Source of the DNA: Cellvibrionales bacterium UBA1969
Lineage (GTDB): Bacteria; Pseudomonadota; Gammaproteobacteria; Pseudomonadales; UBA7434
DNA length: 13,698 nucleotides
Direction of reading: 5' to 3'
Assembly (NCBI GenBank): GCA_002339085.1
Contig: DDDX01000090.1
Span: 1-13,698, forward strand
The first letter of the stretch is position 1. Each line of letters starts with the position of its first letter. A program made the position numbers and the translations under genes. Below the pieces are notes generated by a model that was not told the DNA's origin, did not search any database, and was given only the letters and a program-made list of their open reading frames with translations. Of this stretch, positions 6,756-13,698 are shown in pieces.

Positions 6756-8990
6756 ATGAATCAAGCTCAAAAAGCCGTTTGTTTAAGTCGGGGCATCGTT
6801 AAGCAGTCGAATTGGCAGCGGCTTCTAGGTGTGTCTGAAGCCAGCTATTATGCCCGCTTGGTGCGATCTGTTAAGCGCTCATTAAATGATGCTGATATGA
6901 TTGTCGATTGGGGAAACAAGAGGCAAGCAGAAGCCAACAAGATGGCTCAGCGATACAATAAGCCACTGCTGCGTTTAGAAGATGGCTTTATTAGATCGAT
7001 AGGACTCGGTCGAGTCAACGCTAAGGCCAAACACCAGGCTTATTCCTTAGTCGTTGACGATGTCGGCATCTATTATGATGCTACCCAGTCGTCGCGCTTA
7101 GAAAATATTTTAGTCGATGGCCAGCTTGATCAGCTTCCATCCACTGATCTTGCTACTCCTATGATGCAGTTAGATCTCGATGATCCTCAATTATTGAAGC
7201 GCGCAGATCAATGCATCAAAACAATTACTCAGCATGATTTATCCAAATACAATGACAGTGATCAGTGGAATCTGGGCATCAAAAACCATTACCGCGTACT
7301 GTTGGTCGATCAAGTGCGCAACGACTTATCGATAACCGGTGGGAACGCAAATTCAGATACATTCAAAATAATGCTTGATGCGGCATTACAAGCTCACCCT
7401 AATGCGGAAATTATTATTAAGAGTCACCCCGCATCAAGGTTGGCGGAAGGTGGTCACTATGATCAAGCGATGATTGATCATATGGTTGGTGAACTGCCTA
7501 GCTTCACTGGCAAAGTGCATTTATTGCAAAAAAACTGTAATCCGCTGGCGCTGGTTAAGCAGGTCGATGAGATTTATGTGGTCAGTTCGCAATTAGGCTT
7601 TGAAGCGTTAATGCTTGAAAAAAAAGTGGTTTGCTTTGGTTTGCCCTTTTATGCAGGCTGGGGGCTAACTGAAGATCGGCAAACACTGGCGCGACGAAAT
7701 AAGCAGCGAAGTCTTCAACAGGTATTTGCAGCGGCCTATCTTATTTATAGCCACTACTTTGATCCTTTAACCGACCAACCTTGTGAGTTAGAAGTGTTGT
7801 TGGATTTTTTTGTTCGTCAACGAAAACTGTTTGAGCGAAACCGAGGTATCAACCTTTGTTTGGGTTTTCCTCCATGGAAGCGCGGCTATTTACGTCGATT
7901 TCTATTTAGTCCATGGGGGGAAACACGATTTTTTAATCGGCGCCAGAGTTTGCTTAATTATCTCTCGAGGCATATAGATCAACAAGCATCGGGTCAATTC
8001 AGAGTCATTTTTTGGGGTGATAGTGGAAGAGCTATTGATCTAACCGCTGAGCAAGAAAAAATAAAGGAGACGGTTCGTGTTGAGGATGGGTTTATTCGCT
8101 CTGTTGGCTTGGGCAAATATTATATCCCACCGATTTCTTTAGTCTTCGATAGCGCGGGTATTTATTATGATCCTGCGACTGAAAGCGAGCTTGAAAAAAT
8201 TATCAGTGCTGGCGACTTTTCTGATGATGATCTACAGCTAGCCAGACGATTACAAGACAGGCTATTGATGACTGGCGTGACGAAATACAACATTGGTCAA
8301 CAGTCATTGCCTAAGTCATTGTTAGAGACGAAAGAAGCCGGCAAAAAAATTATCTTTATTCCCGGTCAGGTTGAAGATGATGCCTCTATTGCCGCTGCCT
8401 GTGAAGAAGTGAAGGATGATTTCGCTTTAGTTAGAACTGTTAAGGAAAGAGACTCAGAAGCGATAATCGTGTATAAACCCCATCCCGATGTTGTCAGTGG
8501 CCACAGTCCTGACTGCGCTCGCCATGATGCGATTCTGGCGCTTGTTGATTATCGAGTGACCGAGGTCAATGTTAATGATTGTTTGGCAATTGCCGATGAA
8601 GTACATACCATGAGCTCCTTAACAGGTTTTGAAGCCTTATTACGGGGTAAATTGGTCTTTACTTACGGCAAGCCATTTTATGCTGGTTGGGGCTTGACCT
8701 CAGATACATTTGTTGTTGCACGACGTAATCGACAGGTGCCCCTGTTAGAGCTGATTGCTGCGGTGTTAATCGTCTATCCTCGTTATATTGATTATCGCCA
8801 AGGGTTTTTTATCAGTGCAGAACAAGCCCTAGAGCATATTATTTTGACGGCAGACTCAGAGCAAGGTAGTGCCAGCAATTCATCATTAAAAGTGGGAGAA
8901 ATCTCTAGGCGGCTTCGTAAGCTCAGCTATTTTATCAGCGGCTTATGTTACGGTTTGCGGCTTAAACACTTGGATAGAGAAGTGAACTAA
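6756..8990 (+). CDS. kpsC: KpsC-type capsule biosynthesis protein, dual beta-Kdo transferase
   Basis: A full-length KpsC (744 residues) built of two homologous halves. The N-terminal half has RLEDGFIRS (from 73), DDVGIYYD, SKYN, KSHP with H224, GFEAL at 281-285 and PFYAGWGLT. The C-terminal half repeats these as VEDGFIRS (442), DSAGIYYD, TKYN, PGQVEDDASI, KPHPD with H576, GFEALL from 624 and PFYAGWGLT. In characterised group 2 capsule systems the two modules are retaining Kdo transferases that act alternately to extend the oligo-beta-Kdo linker on a phospholipid, at the cytoplasmic face of the inner membrane. Both modules look intact. RkpJ/LpsZ are related. The start has no clear Shine-Dalgarno (AAAATACCTGCGTTT precedes ATG). 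The kpsS start overlaps the stop, suggesting coupled translation. The exporter genes kpsMTED are not in the window. Confidence 0.96.
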   Translation: MNQAQKAVCLSRGIVKQSNWQRLLGVSEASYYARLVRSVKRSLNDADMIVDWGNKRQAEANKMAQRYNKPLLRLEDGFIRSIGLGRVNAKAKHQAYSLVVDDVGIYYDATQSSRLENILVDGQLDQLPSTDLATPMMQLDLDDPQLLKRADQCIKTITQHDLSKYNDSDQWNLGIKNHYRVLLVDQVRNDLSITGGNANSDTFKIMLDAALQAHPNAEIIIKSHPASRLAEGGHYDQAMIDHMVGELPSFTGKVHLLQKNCNPLALVKQVDEIYVVSSQLGFEALMLEKKVVCFGLPFYAGWGLTEDRQTLARRNKQRSLQQVFAAAYLIYSHYFDPLTDQPCELEVLLDFFVRQRKLFERNRGINLCLGFPPWKRGYLRRFLFSPWGETRFFNRRQSLLNYLSRHIDQQASGQFRVIFWGDSGRAIDLTAEQEKIKETVRVEDGFIRSVGLGKYYIPPISLVFDSAGIYYDPATESELEKIISAGDFSDDDLQLARRLQDRLLMTGVTKYNIGQQSLPKSLLETKEAGKKIIFIPGQVEDDASIAAACEEVKDDFALVRTVKERDSEAIIVYKPHPDVVSGHSPDCARHDAILALVDYRVTEVNVNDCLAIADEVHTMSSLTGFEALLRGKLVFTYGKPFYAGWGLTSDTFVVARRNRQVPLLELIAAVLIVYPRYIDYRQGFFISAEQALEHIILTADSEQGSASNSSLKVGEISRRLRKLSYFISGLCYGLRLKHLDREVN

Positions 8991-10213
8991 TGCAAAGGAA
9001 TATCCTCTTTTTACAGGGGCCCATAACACCCTTTTTTAAATTAATAGCTGATAATCTATCGGCTCAGGGTTGTGCCTGCTTTCGCATTAACCTCTGTTTT
9101 GGTGATTGGTTATTTTGGCGGGGAAGAGAGTCTACCGAATTTAGAGGTAGCCAGCAGCAATGGCCGGCTTTTATTGAGCAGTATTTAGATCAACACCAGA
9201 TCACTGATATTCTTTTATTAGGCGAGCAGCGCTTTTATCACCGGCATGCTATTCGCTTGGCGAATGCGCGCGGCATTCAAGTTGTGACGACTGATTTTGG
9301 TTATTTGCGTCCTGACTGGATTACCTTTGAACTCAATGGCATGTCGGCTAATTCAGATTTCCCACGCGAGCCAGAAAAAATTATGGCGATGGCGGAAGGT
9401 CTGTCTGAACCTGATCTTCAGCAACAGTTTAAGGATTCTTTTGTACGCCAAGTTTTTTGGGATATGCAGTATCACTTACTATCGACTGTCTTACGTGTTT
9501 TGTATCCTGGTTATCGTAGCCATCAATTGCATCATCCGATTTGGGTTTATTTAGGCACCGGTTTACGGTTATTAAAGTTGCGTTTATTTCGTCAGCGTCA
9601 GGCCAGGCAAGTGATCGAAACATTTGTTCATTCAAATTCTCGTTACATGATTTTTCCGTTACAAATGGCCAATGATTTTCAAATCCGTGCTTACTCTGAT
9701 TACGACAGCCTTGAGCAGGCAATTGAAGAAGTGATGGTTTCTTTTGCCTCGCATGCACCAGAAGATATGAGTTTAATTATTAAGTTACACCCGTTAGATC
9801 CAGGTTTAACTAACTGGCGTTCTATCTGCTATAAACTGGCAAAAAACTATGCCGTCACCGATCGAGTGCATTTTATCGATGGCGGCTCATTGGATGACTT
9901 AATTGCGCATTGCGAAGGCGTGGTGACGATTAATAGTACTGTGGGTATTTGGTCATTACGCCAAGAGAAGCCAACGATCTGTTTGGGTGAAGCGGTGTAT
10001 AAAATAGAAGGTTTAACGCACGCTGGCACGCTTAATCATTTCTGGCAAAAACCTTTGTTACCCGGTTCTACGTTATGTCAATCCTTTTTTCGCGCTTTAG
10101 CTGCTGGCATACAGATTAGAGGGGTTTATTATAATCAACCGGGCCTCGACTTTGCCGTTGAGCAAGCCGCAAAACGACTCATTCAAAATAAAATTAATCG
10201 TTTTGAGCTATAG
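8990..10213 (+). CDS. kpsS: KpsS-type capsule biosynthesis protein, priming beta-Kdo transferase
   Basis: The 407-residue protein matches KpsS along its length: LFLQGPITPFF at the N-terminus, FGYLRPDWIT, SDFPRE, IIKLHPLDPG with H267, VVTINSTVGI, KIEGLTHAGTLNHFWQ and the terminal GVYYNQ. In E. coli, KpsS adds the first Kdo to lyso-phosphatidylglycerol and KpsC extends it. The enzyme is cytoplasmic and works at the inner membrane. The ATG shares its A with the last base of the kpsC stop (TAATG), a tight coupling that suits two enzymes working in sequence. Here the acceptor could differ, because lipid-making genes lie just upstream. The gene converges with the amidohydrolase across 17 bp with no visible terminator. 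Confidence 0.95.
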   Translation: MQRNILFLQGPITPFFKLIADNLSAQGCACFRINLCFGDWLFWRGRESTEFRGSQQQWPAFIEQYLDQHQITDILLLGEQRFYHRHAIRLANARGIQVVTTDFGYLRPDWITFELNGMSANSDFPREPEKIMAMAEGLSEPDLQQQFKDSFVRQVFWDMQYHLLSTVLRVLYPGYRSHQLHHPIWVYLGTGLRLLKLRLFRQRQARQVIETFVHSNSRYMIFPLQMANDFQIRAYSDYDSLEQAIEEVMVSFASHAPEDMSLIIKLHPLDPGLTNWRSICYKLAKNYAVTDRVHFIDGGSLDDLIAHCEGVVTINSTVGIWSLRQEKPTICLGEAVYKIEGLTHAGTLNHFWQKPLLPGSTLCQSFFRALAAGIQIRGVYYNQPGLDFAVEQAAKRLIQNKINRFEL

Positions 10214-10230
10214 CCTCTATTAATGGTTTT

Positions 10231-11961
10231 CTAATTATATATTGGTTGAACCATGGTGCCAGGCATGGCTCCGGTCGCTTTCCCTTGTTCAAAAGTGACT
10301 TCGCCATTAACCGTAGTTAAGCGCATCGGCGCTGCGTCTCTAGTCCAACGCCAAGTGAGTCCACCTTTGCCGTCCGGTACGTCATTGACTTTGTATTTAG
10401 GCCGATGTTGTATTTCATCTAAATTAAATACCGTAACATCAGCACGCTTACCCACTTTAAGCTCACCGCGATCATTAAAGCCAAAGTGATTAGCGAGCTT
10501 TCCCGTTTGTGAACAGACCGCTTCCTCGATAGACAGTTTATTGCCTTTAACGTAGTCGGTATAAAGTAGCAGGTTGTCACCAGAACCACAAAACAGTTGG
10601 CCGTGAGCGCCAGAGTCATTAATGTTACCGACGGCATAAGGGTCGCGTGTTAAGCGGGTAATCATATCGTCGTCTTTATGCCAGGGCGGCATTGTAACCG
10701 TCGATGACAATCCGTTTTGGATAAACCATTCAGCTAAGGCATCCGATGGATGGATGGCTAATTGTTCGGCGTATTCGCCCAGTGTAATACCCATAGGACC
10801 GGTTTCATTTTCTGAATTATCGAGCATCATGGGGCCTGGCTCTCGAAAAAATGAAGTTTCAAGCGAGTCGTTATCCCATGAGTGACGCGCCCGTGCACGC
10901 CATTCATCGCTGCTTAATAATGCTAATTTTTCCTCATCGCTGTCTGCTGTGACCACCTCATGCCAAACATATTCGTTAGATTGGGCAAATAATAATGAGG
11001 CGCGAATACTTGCGGTGACAGTTACCGGTACATGAGCATAACCGGTCCAGAAATCACGGCCCTCTTTAGCGAAGCGCTCATGAAGTTCGACTAGTGGCGC
11101 TTGAATGCCGAAATCTTTTTGCCACTGCAAGGTGGGTATGCCGGCCCATTGAAGTCGTATCGGAAGCCCTTCGCTAAGTTTGGCTAGTCGTTCCATTTGA
11201 TCGGCGGCCGTGAAACGCATTAAGCTGTCGACGACTACCTGCACCGTACATTTTTGATGTCGGGCTAAGACTTTAAATAGGGCGGTAAATTCAGCATCGT
11301 CGGCTTTAAGTGAAGGTACTGGTCGGTCTTCTCCGTCATGGTCCATTAAGTTAGTCGACATGCCGAGCGCGCCAGCACTCAGGGCATCTTCTAATTGTTC
11401 GGCAATCTGTTCAATTTCATAGGGGGTAGCTGCCCGCTCCCATGCGTCCATACCCATCACGCTTAGTCGAAGCGCGATATGACCGACGAAAGTACCATAG
11501 TTAATCGGTACATTCACATTGCGGATCATAGAGGCTTGATACTCCGACCATTTGCGCCAGTCCCATGGTAGTTTTTCAAAAAAAGGTTCTTCGGGAATGT
11601 CTTCAAAGAAAGAAAATATTTTAACCACTTGTGCTTGCACTTCAGGATCTTCATGCAATGGCGCGAGTGCAAAGCCGCAGTTACCCATGACGACGGTAGT
11701 TACACCACAGCCGGGAAGTGGATCAAGGTCAGGCTGCCACCACATCGTGCCATCAAAGTGTGTATGACTTTCGATGAGTCCTGGCGTTACAAAACATCCT
11801 CCGGCGTCAAATACGCGCTCATCATCAGCGGCACTAATGGTGTCGCTAATTTCGCTAATGATTCCATCTCGGATCCGCAGATTGGCTTTAAAAGCCGCAG
11901 CTCCCGTGCCATCAACGATCATACCGTTTTGAATAAATAGATTGTCTGTTGTGCTCGACAT
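10231..11961 (-). CDS. N-acyl-D-amino-acid deacylase-type amidohydrolase (amidohydrolase family 3)
   Basis: A metal-dependent amidohydrolase of 576 residues. The N-terminal beta-sandwich strand (IQNGMIVDGTG) leads to the metal motif SHTHFD with H66 and H68, then GNCGFALAPL with C95, the bridging cysteine position of D-aminoacylases, then GALGMSTNL and NDSGAHGQ for the catalytic aspartate region. The C-terminal VGKRADVTVFNLDE is the usual closing strand of the sandwich. The reading frame extends 20 codons upstream to a GTG at 12021, but the ATG at 11961 has AGGGAA ten bases before it and begins the conserved domain, so I chose that start. The family hydrolyses N-acyl-D-amino acids, but many members of this length are uncharacterised, and the substrate is unknown. 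Transcribed against both neighbours, it may be unrelated to the capsule genes. Confidence 0.87.
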   Translation of the reverse strand: MSSTTDNLFIQNGMIVDGTGAAAFKANLRIRDGIISEISDTISAADDERVFDAGGCFVTPGLIESHTHFDGTMWWQPDLDPLPGCGVTTVVMGNCGFALAPLHEDPEVQAQVVKIFSFFEDIPEEPFFEKLPWDWRKWSEYQASMIRNVNVPINYGTFVGHIALRLSVMGMDAWERAATPYEIEQIAEQLEDALSAGALGMSTNLMDHDGEDRPVPSLKADDAEFTALFKVLARHQKCTVQVVVDSLMRFTAADQMERLAKLSEGLPIRLQWAGIPTLQWQKDFGIQAPLVELHERFAKEGRDFWTGYAHVPVTVTASIRASLLFAQSNEYVWHEVVTADSDEEKLALLSSDEWRARARHSWDNDSLETSFFREPGPMMLDNSENETGPMGITLGEYAEQLAIHPSDALAEWFIQNGLSSTVTMPPWHKDDDMITRLTRDPYAVGNINDSGAHGQLFCGSGDNLLLYTDYVKGNKLSIEEAVCSQTGKLANHFGFNDRGELKVGKRADVTVFNLDEIQHRPKYKVNDVPDGKGGLTWRWTRDAAPMRLTTVNGEVTFEQGKATGAMPGTMVQPIYN

Positions 11962-12176
11962 GGTGATTTGTTCCCTGTTGGTTTTTTTAGATGAGTGAAT
12001 GAAATAAGTCGTGTTTTGCACTAAAAGTCAGTTAACGTTATATAAATACAATAACTAAGATTGGAGCGATAGACACTTACAAACTAGCAAGTAAGGCGCT
12101 TAGAGAGGGAAAAGTCGCAAAATGGGCGTAACTGGTCGTTTTACCCGCATTTTTAGTCACAATATGTCGACTTTAG

Positions 12177-12205
12177 TTGACTCATTTCAACGGTATCTAT
12201 AGAAT
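12177..12205 (+). promoter_or_regulatory. Sigma-70 promoter of the str operon (rpsL-rpsG-fusA)
   Basis: TTGACT (12177-12182, 5/6 match to the -35) and TAGAAT (12200-12205, 5/6 match to the -10) are 17 bp apart, the ideal spacing. Transcription would begin near 12212 and give a leader of about 160 bases before rpsL. The imperfect dyad at 12166-12181 overlaps the -35 box and might be an operator. Confidence 0.65.
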
Positions 12206-12209
12206 TCGC

Positions 12210-12227
12210 CCTCCTACATATAGGTGG
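12210..12227 (+). promoter_or_regulatory. Hairpin at the predicted 5' end of the str mRNA
   Basis: CCTCCTA (12210-12216) pairs with TAGGTGG (12221-12227) around a CATA loop, six pairs and one T/T mismatch. It falls at or just after the predicted transcription start and could protect the 5' end or affect early elongation. No T-run follows. Confidence 0.35.
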
Positions 12228-12373
12228 TCTTGATTATCAACTCATAATGATGCAAAAAGTTACGCAAAATTTTTGTTTAAGTAGCGAGTAATTTTGTCTA
12301 TGGCGGCGATAAAATCGAGCCTGTCGCACATGCTAGAAAGTATATAAACCATTGATATTTGGAGTATTTTTAC

Positions 12374-12745
12374 ATGGCAACGATCAACCAATTGGTTCGT
12401 AAGCCGAGAAAGAGAAAAGTCAAGAAAACTGACGTACCCGCGCTTCAGGCTTGCCCCCAGCGTCGAGGTGTCTGTACCCGTGTTTATACCACCACACCTA
12501 AAAAGCCTAACTCAGCCTTACGTAAAGTCTGTAGAGTACGCTTAACCAGTGGTTTTGAAGTATCGTCTTATATTGGTGGTGAAGGCCACAACTTACAAGA
12601 GCACAGTGTGGTGCTAATTCGCGGTGGTCGAGTCAAAGATTTACCCGGTGTGCGTTACCACACAGTCCGTGGCACCTTAGATACTCAAGGGGTTGCAGAT
12701 CGTAAGCAAGGTCGTTCTAAGTATGGTACAAAACGGCCTAAATAA
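12374..12745 (+). CDS. rpsL: 30S ribosomal protein S12
   Basis: S12 sits at the decoding centre of the small ribosomal subunit and affects accuracy. The 123-residue product starts MATINQLVRKPRKR and contains TTTPKKPNSALRKVCRVRL and GGRVKDLPGVRYH, nearly identical to the enterobacterial protein (124 residues). K43 in TPKKPNS and the lysine in RVKDLPG are the wild-type residues, so no classical streptomycin-resistance substitution is present. The frame opens at an upstream ATG (12359), but GGAG at 12361-12364 is nine bases before the ATG at 12374 and fixes the start there. It is the first gene of the str operon, with rpsG and fusA following. Confidence 0.98.
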   Translation: MATINQLVRKPRKRKVKKTDVPALQACPQRRGVCTRVYTTTPKKPNSALRKVCRVRLTSGFEVSSYIGGEGHNLQEHSVVLIRGGRVKDLPGVRYHTVRGTLDTQGVADRKQGRSKYGTKRPK

Positions 12746-12983
12746 GTATTGATTGAGAGACGCTGACCCTTGTTGGCTTACTCTTAAATATGTCATAGAT
12801 GTTTTATTTTATTTATCATCCACGGTTAACTTAAGTCGTCAACGCTTGATTTAAATGGTTATTAGACGAGGACCGCACTGCTTCAAAAGTGTTTGAATCG
12901 TCAAAGTAAGGCCAAGCAATGTTTTTCTGGCAGTTATCAGTTAAATTTTCGTCTTGGGTTAACCTGAAAAAGAGGAAAGTTCC
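12746..12983 (+). promoter_or_regulatory. Long structured rpsL-rpsG intercistronic region, candidate S7 autoregulatory site
   Basis: The 238-base spacer is longer than the roughly 100 bases found in E. coli, where S7 binds the corresponding mRNA region to repress its own translation. By eye I find three possible stems. TTAAGTC/GATTTAA pairs 12831-12837 with 12848-12854, including one G-U pair. TTCAAA/TTTGAA (12882-12887 with 12892-12897) is capped by AGTG and continues on its 3' side into TCGTC (12898-12902), which pairs with GACGA (12865-12869) and leaves a 12-base one-sided bulge. TCAGTTAA/TTAAC-c-TGA (12937-12944 with 12959-12967) lies just before the rpsG Shine-Dalgarno AGAGGAAAG. No intrinsic terminator is seen. 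Confidence 0.4.
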
Positions 12984-13454
12984 ATGCCAAGAAGACGTAT
13001 TGTCGCCAAACGTGAGATATTACCAGACCCTAAATACGGTAATGTTACCCTCGCAAAATTCATGAACCACGTAATGATCAGCGGAAAAAAATCCGTTGCT
13101 GAACGCATTGTCTATGGCGCACTGGATATCGTGAAAGATAAATCCGGTAATGATCCACTCGATGCCTTCCAAGAAGCGCTCGACTCTATTGCGCCTATGG
13201 TTGAGGTTAAATCTCGCCGTGTGGGTGGTGCGACTTATCAGGTGCCTGTTGAAGTGCGTGCCTCTCGACGAGAAACATTATCTATGCGATGGCTGGTGGA
13301 ATATTCGCGTGGTCGCGGCGAAAAATCGATGCCAGCACGTTTAGCGGGTGAAATTCTTGATGCTTCACAAGGTAAGGGTGCAGCGGTCAAGAAGAAAGAA
13401 GATGTCCATCGAATGGCAGAGGCCAACAAAGCGTTTTCTCATTTTCGTTTTTAA
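12984..13454 (+). CDS. rpsG: 30S ribosomal protein S7
   Basis: S7 binds the 3' domain of 16S rRNA, starts assembly of the small-subunit head, and lines the tRNA exit site. The 156-residue product starts MPRRRIVAKREILPDPKYG, has the rRNA-binding VKSRRVGGATYQVPVEVR and the conserved MRWLVEYSRGRGEKSM, and ends EANKAFSHFRF. Length and sequence are typical of Gammaproteobacteria. The start has a strong Shine-Dalgarno (AGAGGAAAG, 12971-12979). In E. coli S7 also represses its own operon mRNA, which may explain the structured spacer before this gene. Confidence 0.98.
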   Translation: MPRRRIVAKREILPDPKYGNVTLAKFMNHVMISGKKSVAERIVYGALDIVKDKSGNDPLDAFQEALDSIAPMVEVKSRRVGGATYQVPVEVRASRRETLSMRWLVEYSRGRGEKSMPARLAGEILDASQGKGAAVKKKEDVHRMAEANKAFSHFRF

Positions 13455-13464
13455 GTCATTACTT

Positions 13465-13507
13465 CAGTGTCTGCTTACTTGGTGTTTATGCCAAATAAGC
13501 AGCACTG
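13465..13507 (+). promoter_or_regulatory. Strong intercistronic hairpin between rpsG and fusA
   Basis: CAGTG-T-CTGCTTA-C-TTGG (13465-13482) pairs with CCAA-A-TAAGCAG-CACTG (13491-13507): 16 pairs, one bulged T, one C/A mismatch and an eight-base loop. No T-run follows, so it is not an ordinary terminator. It ends about a dozen bases before the fusA Shine-Dalgarno (AAAGGAA). Roles in mRNA stability or in balancing fusA translation are possible. Confidence 0.6.
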
Positions 13508-13531
13508 TTAGCCTACAAAAGGAACCCTATC

Positions 13532-13698
13532 GTGGCTCGTCAAACGCCAATCAGCCGCTACCGAAATATCGGGATTTGCGCCCATGTTGATGCTGGCAAA
13601 ACAACTACGACCGAGCGCGTTCTATTTTATACCGGCCTGTCGCATAAGATAGGCGAAGTCCATGATGGCGCAGCCACTATGGATTGGATGGAGCAGGA
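13532..13698 (+). CDS. fusA: Elongation factor G, N-terminal fragment (cut by window edge)
   Basis: EF-G is the GTPase that drives ribosome translocation. Only the first 55 codons are present. The product starts MARQTPISRYRNIGIC, followed by the G1 P-loop AHVDAGKTT (17-25, K23) and the conserved GEVHDGAATMDWMEQ at the start of switch I. The start codon is GTG, preceded by AAAGGAA at a good distance. Third gene of the str operon; tufA would be expected beyond the edge. Confidence 0.96.
   Translation, partial: MARQTPISRYRNIGICAHVDAGKTTTTERVLFYTGLSHKIGEVHDGAATMDWMEQ

Larger units (their letters stand above)
11962..12373. other. Divergent intergenic region between the amidohydrolase and rpsL
   Basis: This 412-bp gap holds no convincing gene. 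Near the amidohydrolase it has the ribosome-binding site of that gene and an AT-rich stretch (12037-12050) that could supply a -10 on the minus strand. Further right come an imperfect dyad GTCGACT-TT-AGTTGAC (12166-12181), the rpsL promoter, and an approximately 160-base leader. A small hairpin near 12124-12148 (GG-c-GTAA/TTACCC) is followed by a T-run, but no gene lies where a terminator would make sense. Confidence 0.6.

Noticed and set aside
7458..7482. Inverted repeat TATGATCAA-7 nt-TTGATCATA inside kpsC
   Set aside because: Nine-base arms, again near chance expectation, within well-conserved coding sequence.
6756..8990. Two similar halves of kpsC as a possible recent tandem duplication or gene fusion
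   Set aside because: The double-module layout is the normal KpsC architecture, and the halves are clearly diverged.
9429..9758. Minus-strand open frame of 109 codons within kpsS
   Set aside because: It overlaps a clearly conserved gene on the opposite strand and shows no recognisable motif or ribosome-binding site.
12124..12156. Terminator-like hairpin (GG-c-GTAA/TTACCC) followed by a T-run upstream of the rpsL promoter
   Set aside because: The stem is short and bulged, and no transcript known in this window would need termination there in either direction.

Overview
The window looks like chromosome of a gammaproteobacterium, probably marine or environmental. The S12, S7 and EF-G segments read like close relatives of the enterobacterial proteins, and a KpsC/KpsS pair typical of Gram-negative group 2/3 capsules is present. 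The genus cannot be fixed from the sequence; a Cellvibrionales-like lineage is only a guess.

Layout. (1) Positions 1-5823, plus strand: the 3' part of a large reducing type I polyketide synthase (methyltransferase remnant, structural region, ER, KR, ACP; no thioesterase), then a PLP-dependent alpha-oxoamine synthase, then a formyltransferase-fold protein. (2) 5852-6652, minus strand: a short-chain dehydrogenase/reductase, convergent with the formyltransferase and divergent from the next gene. (3) 6756-10213, plus strand: kpsC and kpsS, overlapping by one base. These are the beta-Kdo transferases that build the oligo-Kdo linker between a lipid and a capsular polysaccharide. (4) 10231-11961, minus strand: a D-aminoacylase-type amidohydrolase. 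(5) 12374-13698, plus strand: the str operon, rpsL-rpsG-fusA (fusA cut by the window edge), with a good sigma-70 promoter in the 412-bp gap before it.

How the genes may work together. PKS, oxoamine synthase, SDR and a KpsC/LpsZ-like protein are also the ingredients of the rhizobial rkp-1 region (rkpA, rkpG, rkpH, rkpJ), which is needed for K-antigen capsule. The most economical reading is that the PKS builds a reduced acyl chain on its ACP, the oxoamine synthase releases it by decarboxylative condensation with an amino acid, and the SDR reduces the ketone to give a sphingoid-like amino alcohol. The formyltransferase may cap the amine. The product could be the lipid on which KpsS and KpsC build the Kdo linker. 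Every enzyme family here is known. The combined pathway, and above all the formylation step, is inference and is the candidate undescribed system of this window.

Structural oddities include a perfect 33-bp inverted repeat inside the KR-coding region, a perfect 23-bp palindrome inside the ER-coding region, a strong hairpin between rpsG and fusA, and a long structured rpsL-rpsG spacer that may hold the S7 autoregulatory site. The promoter and RNA-structure calls were made by eye and not folded computationally.
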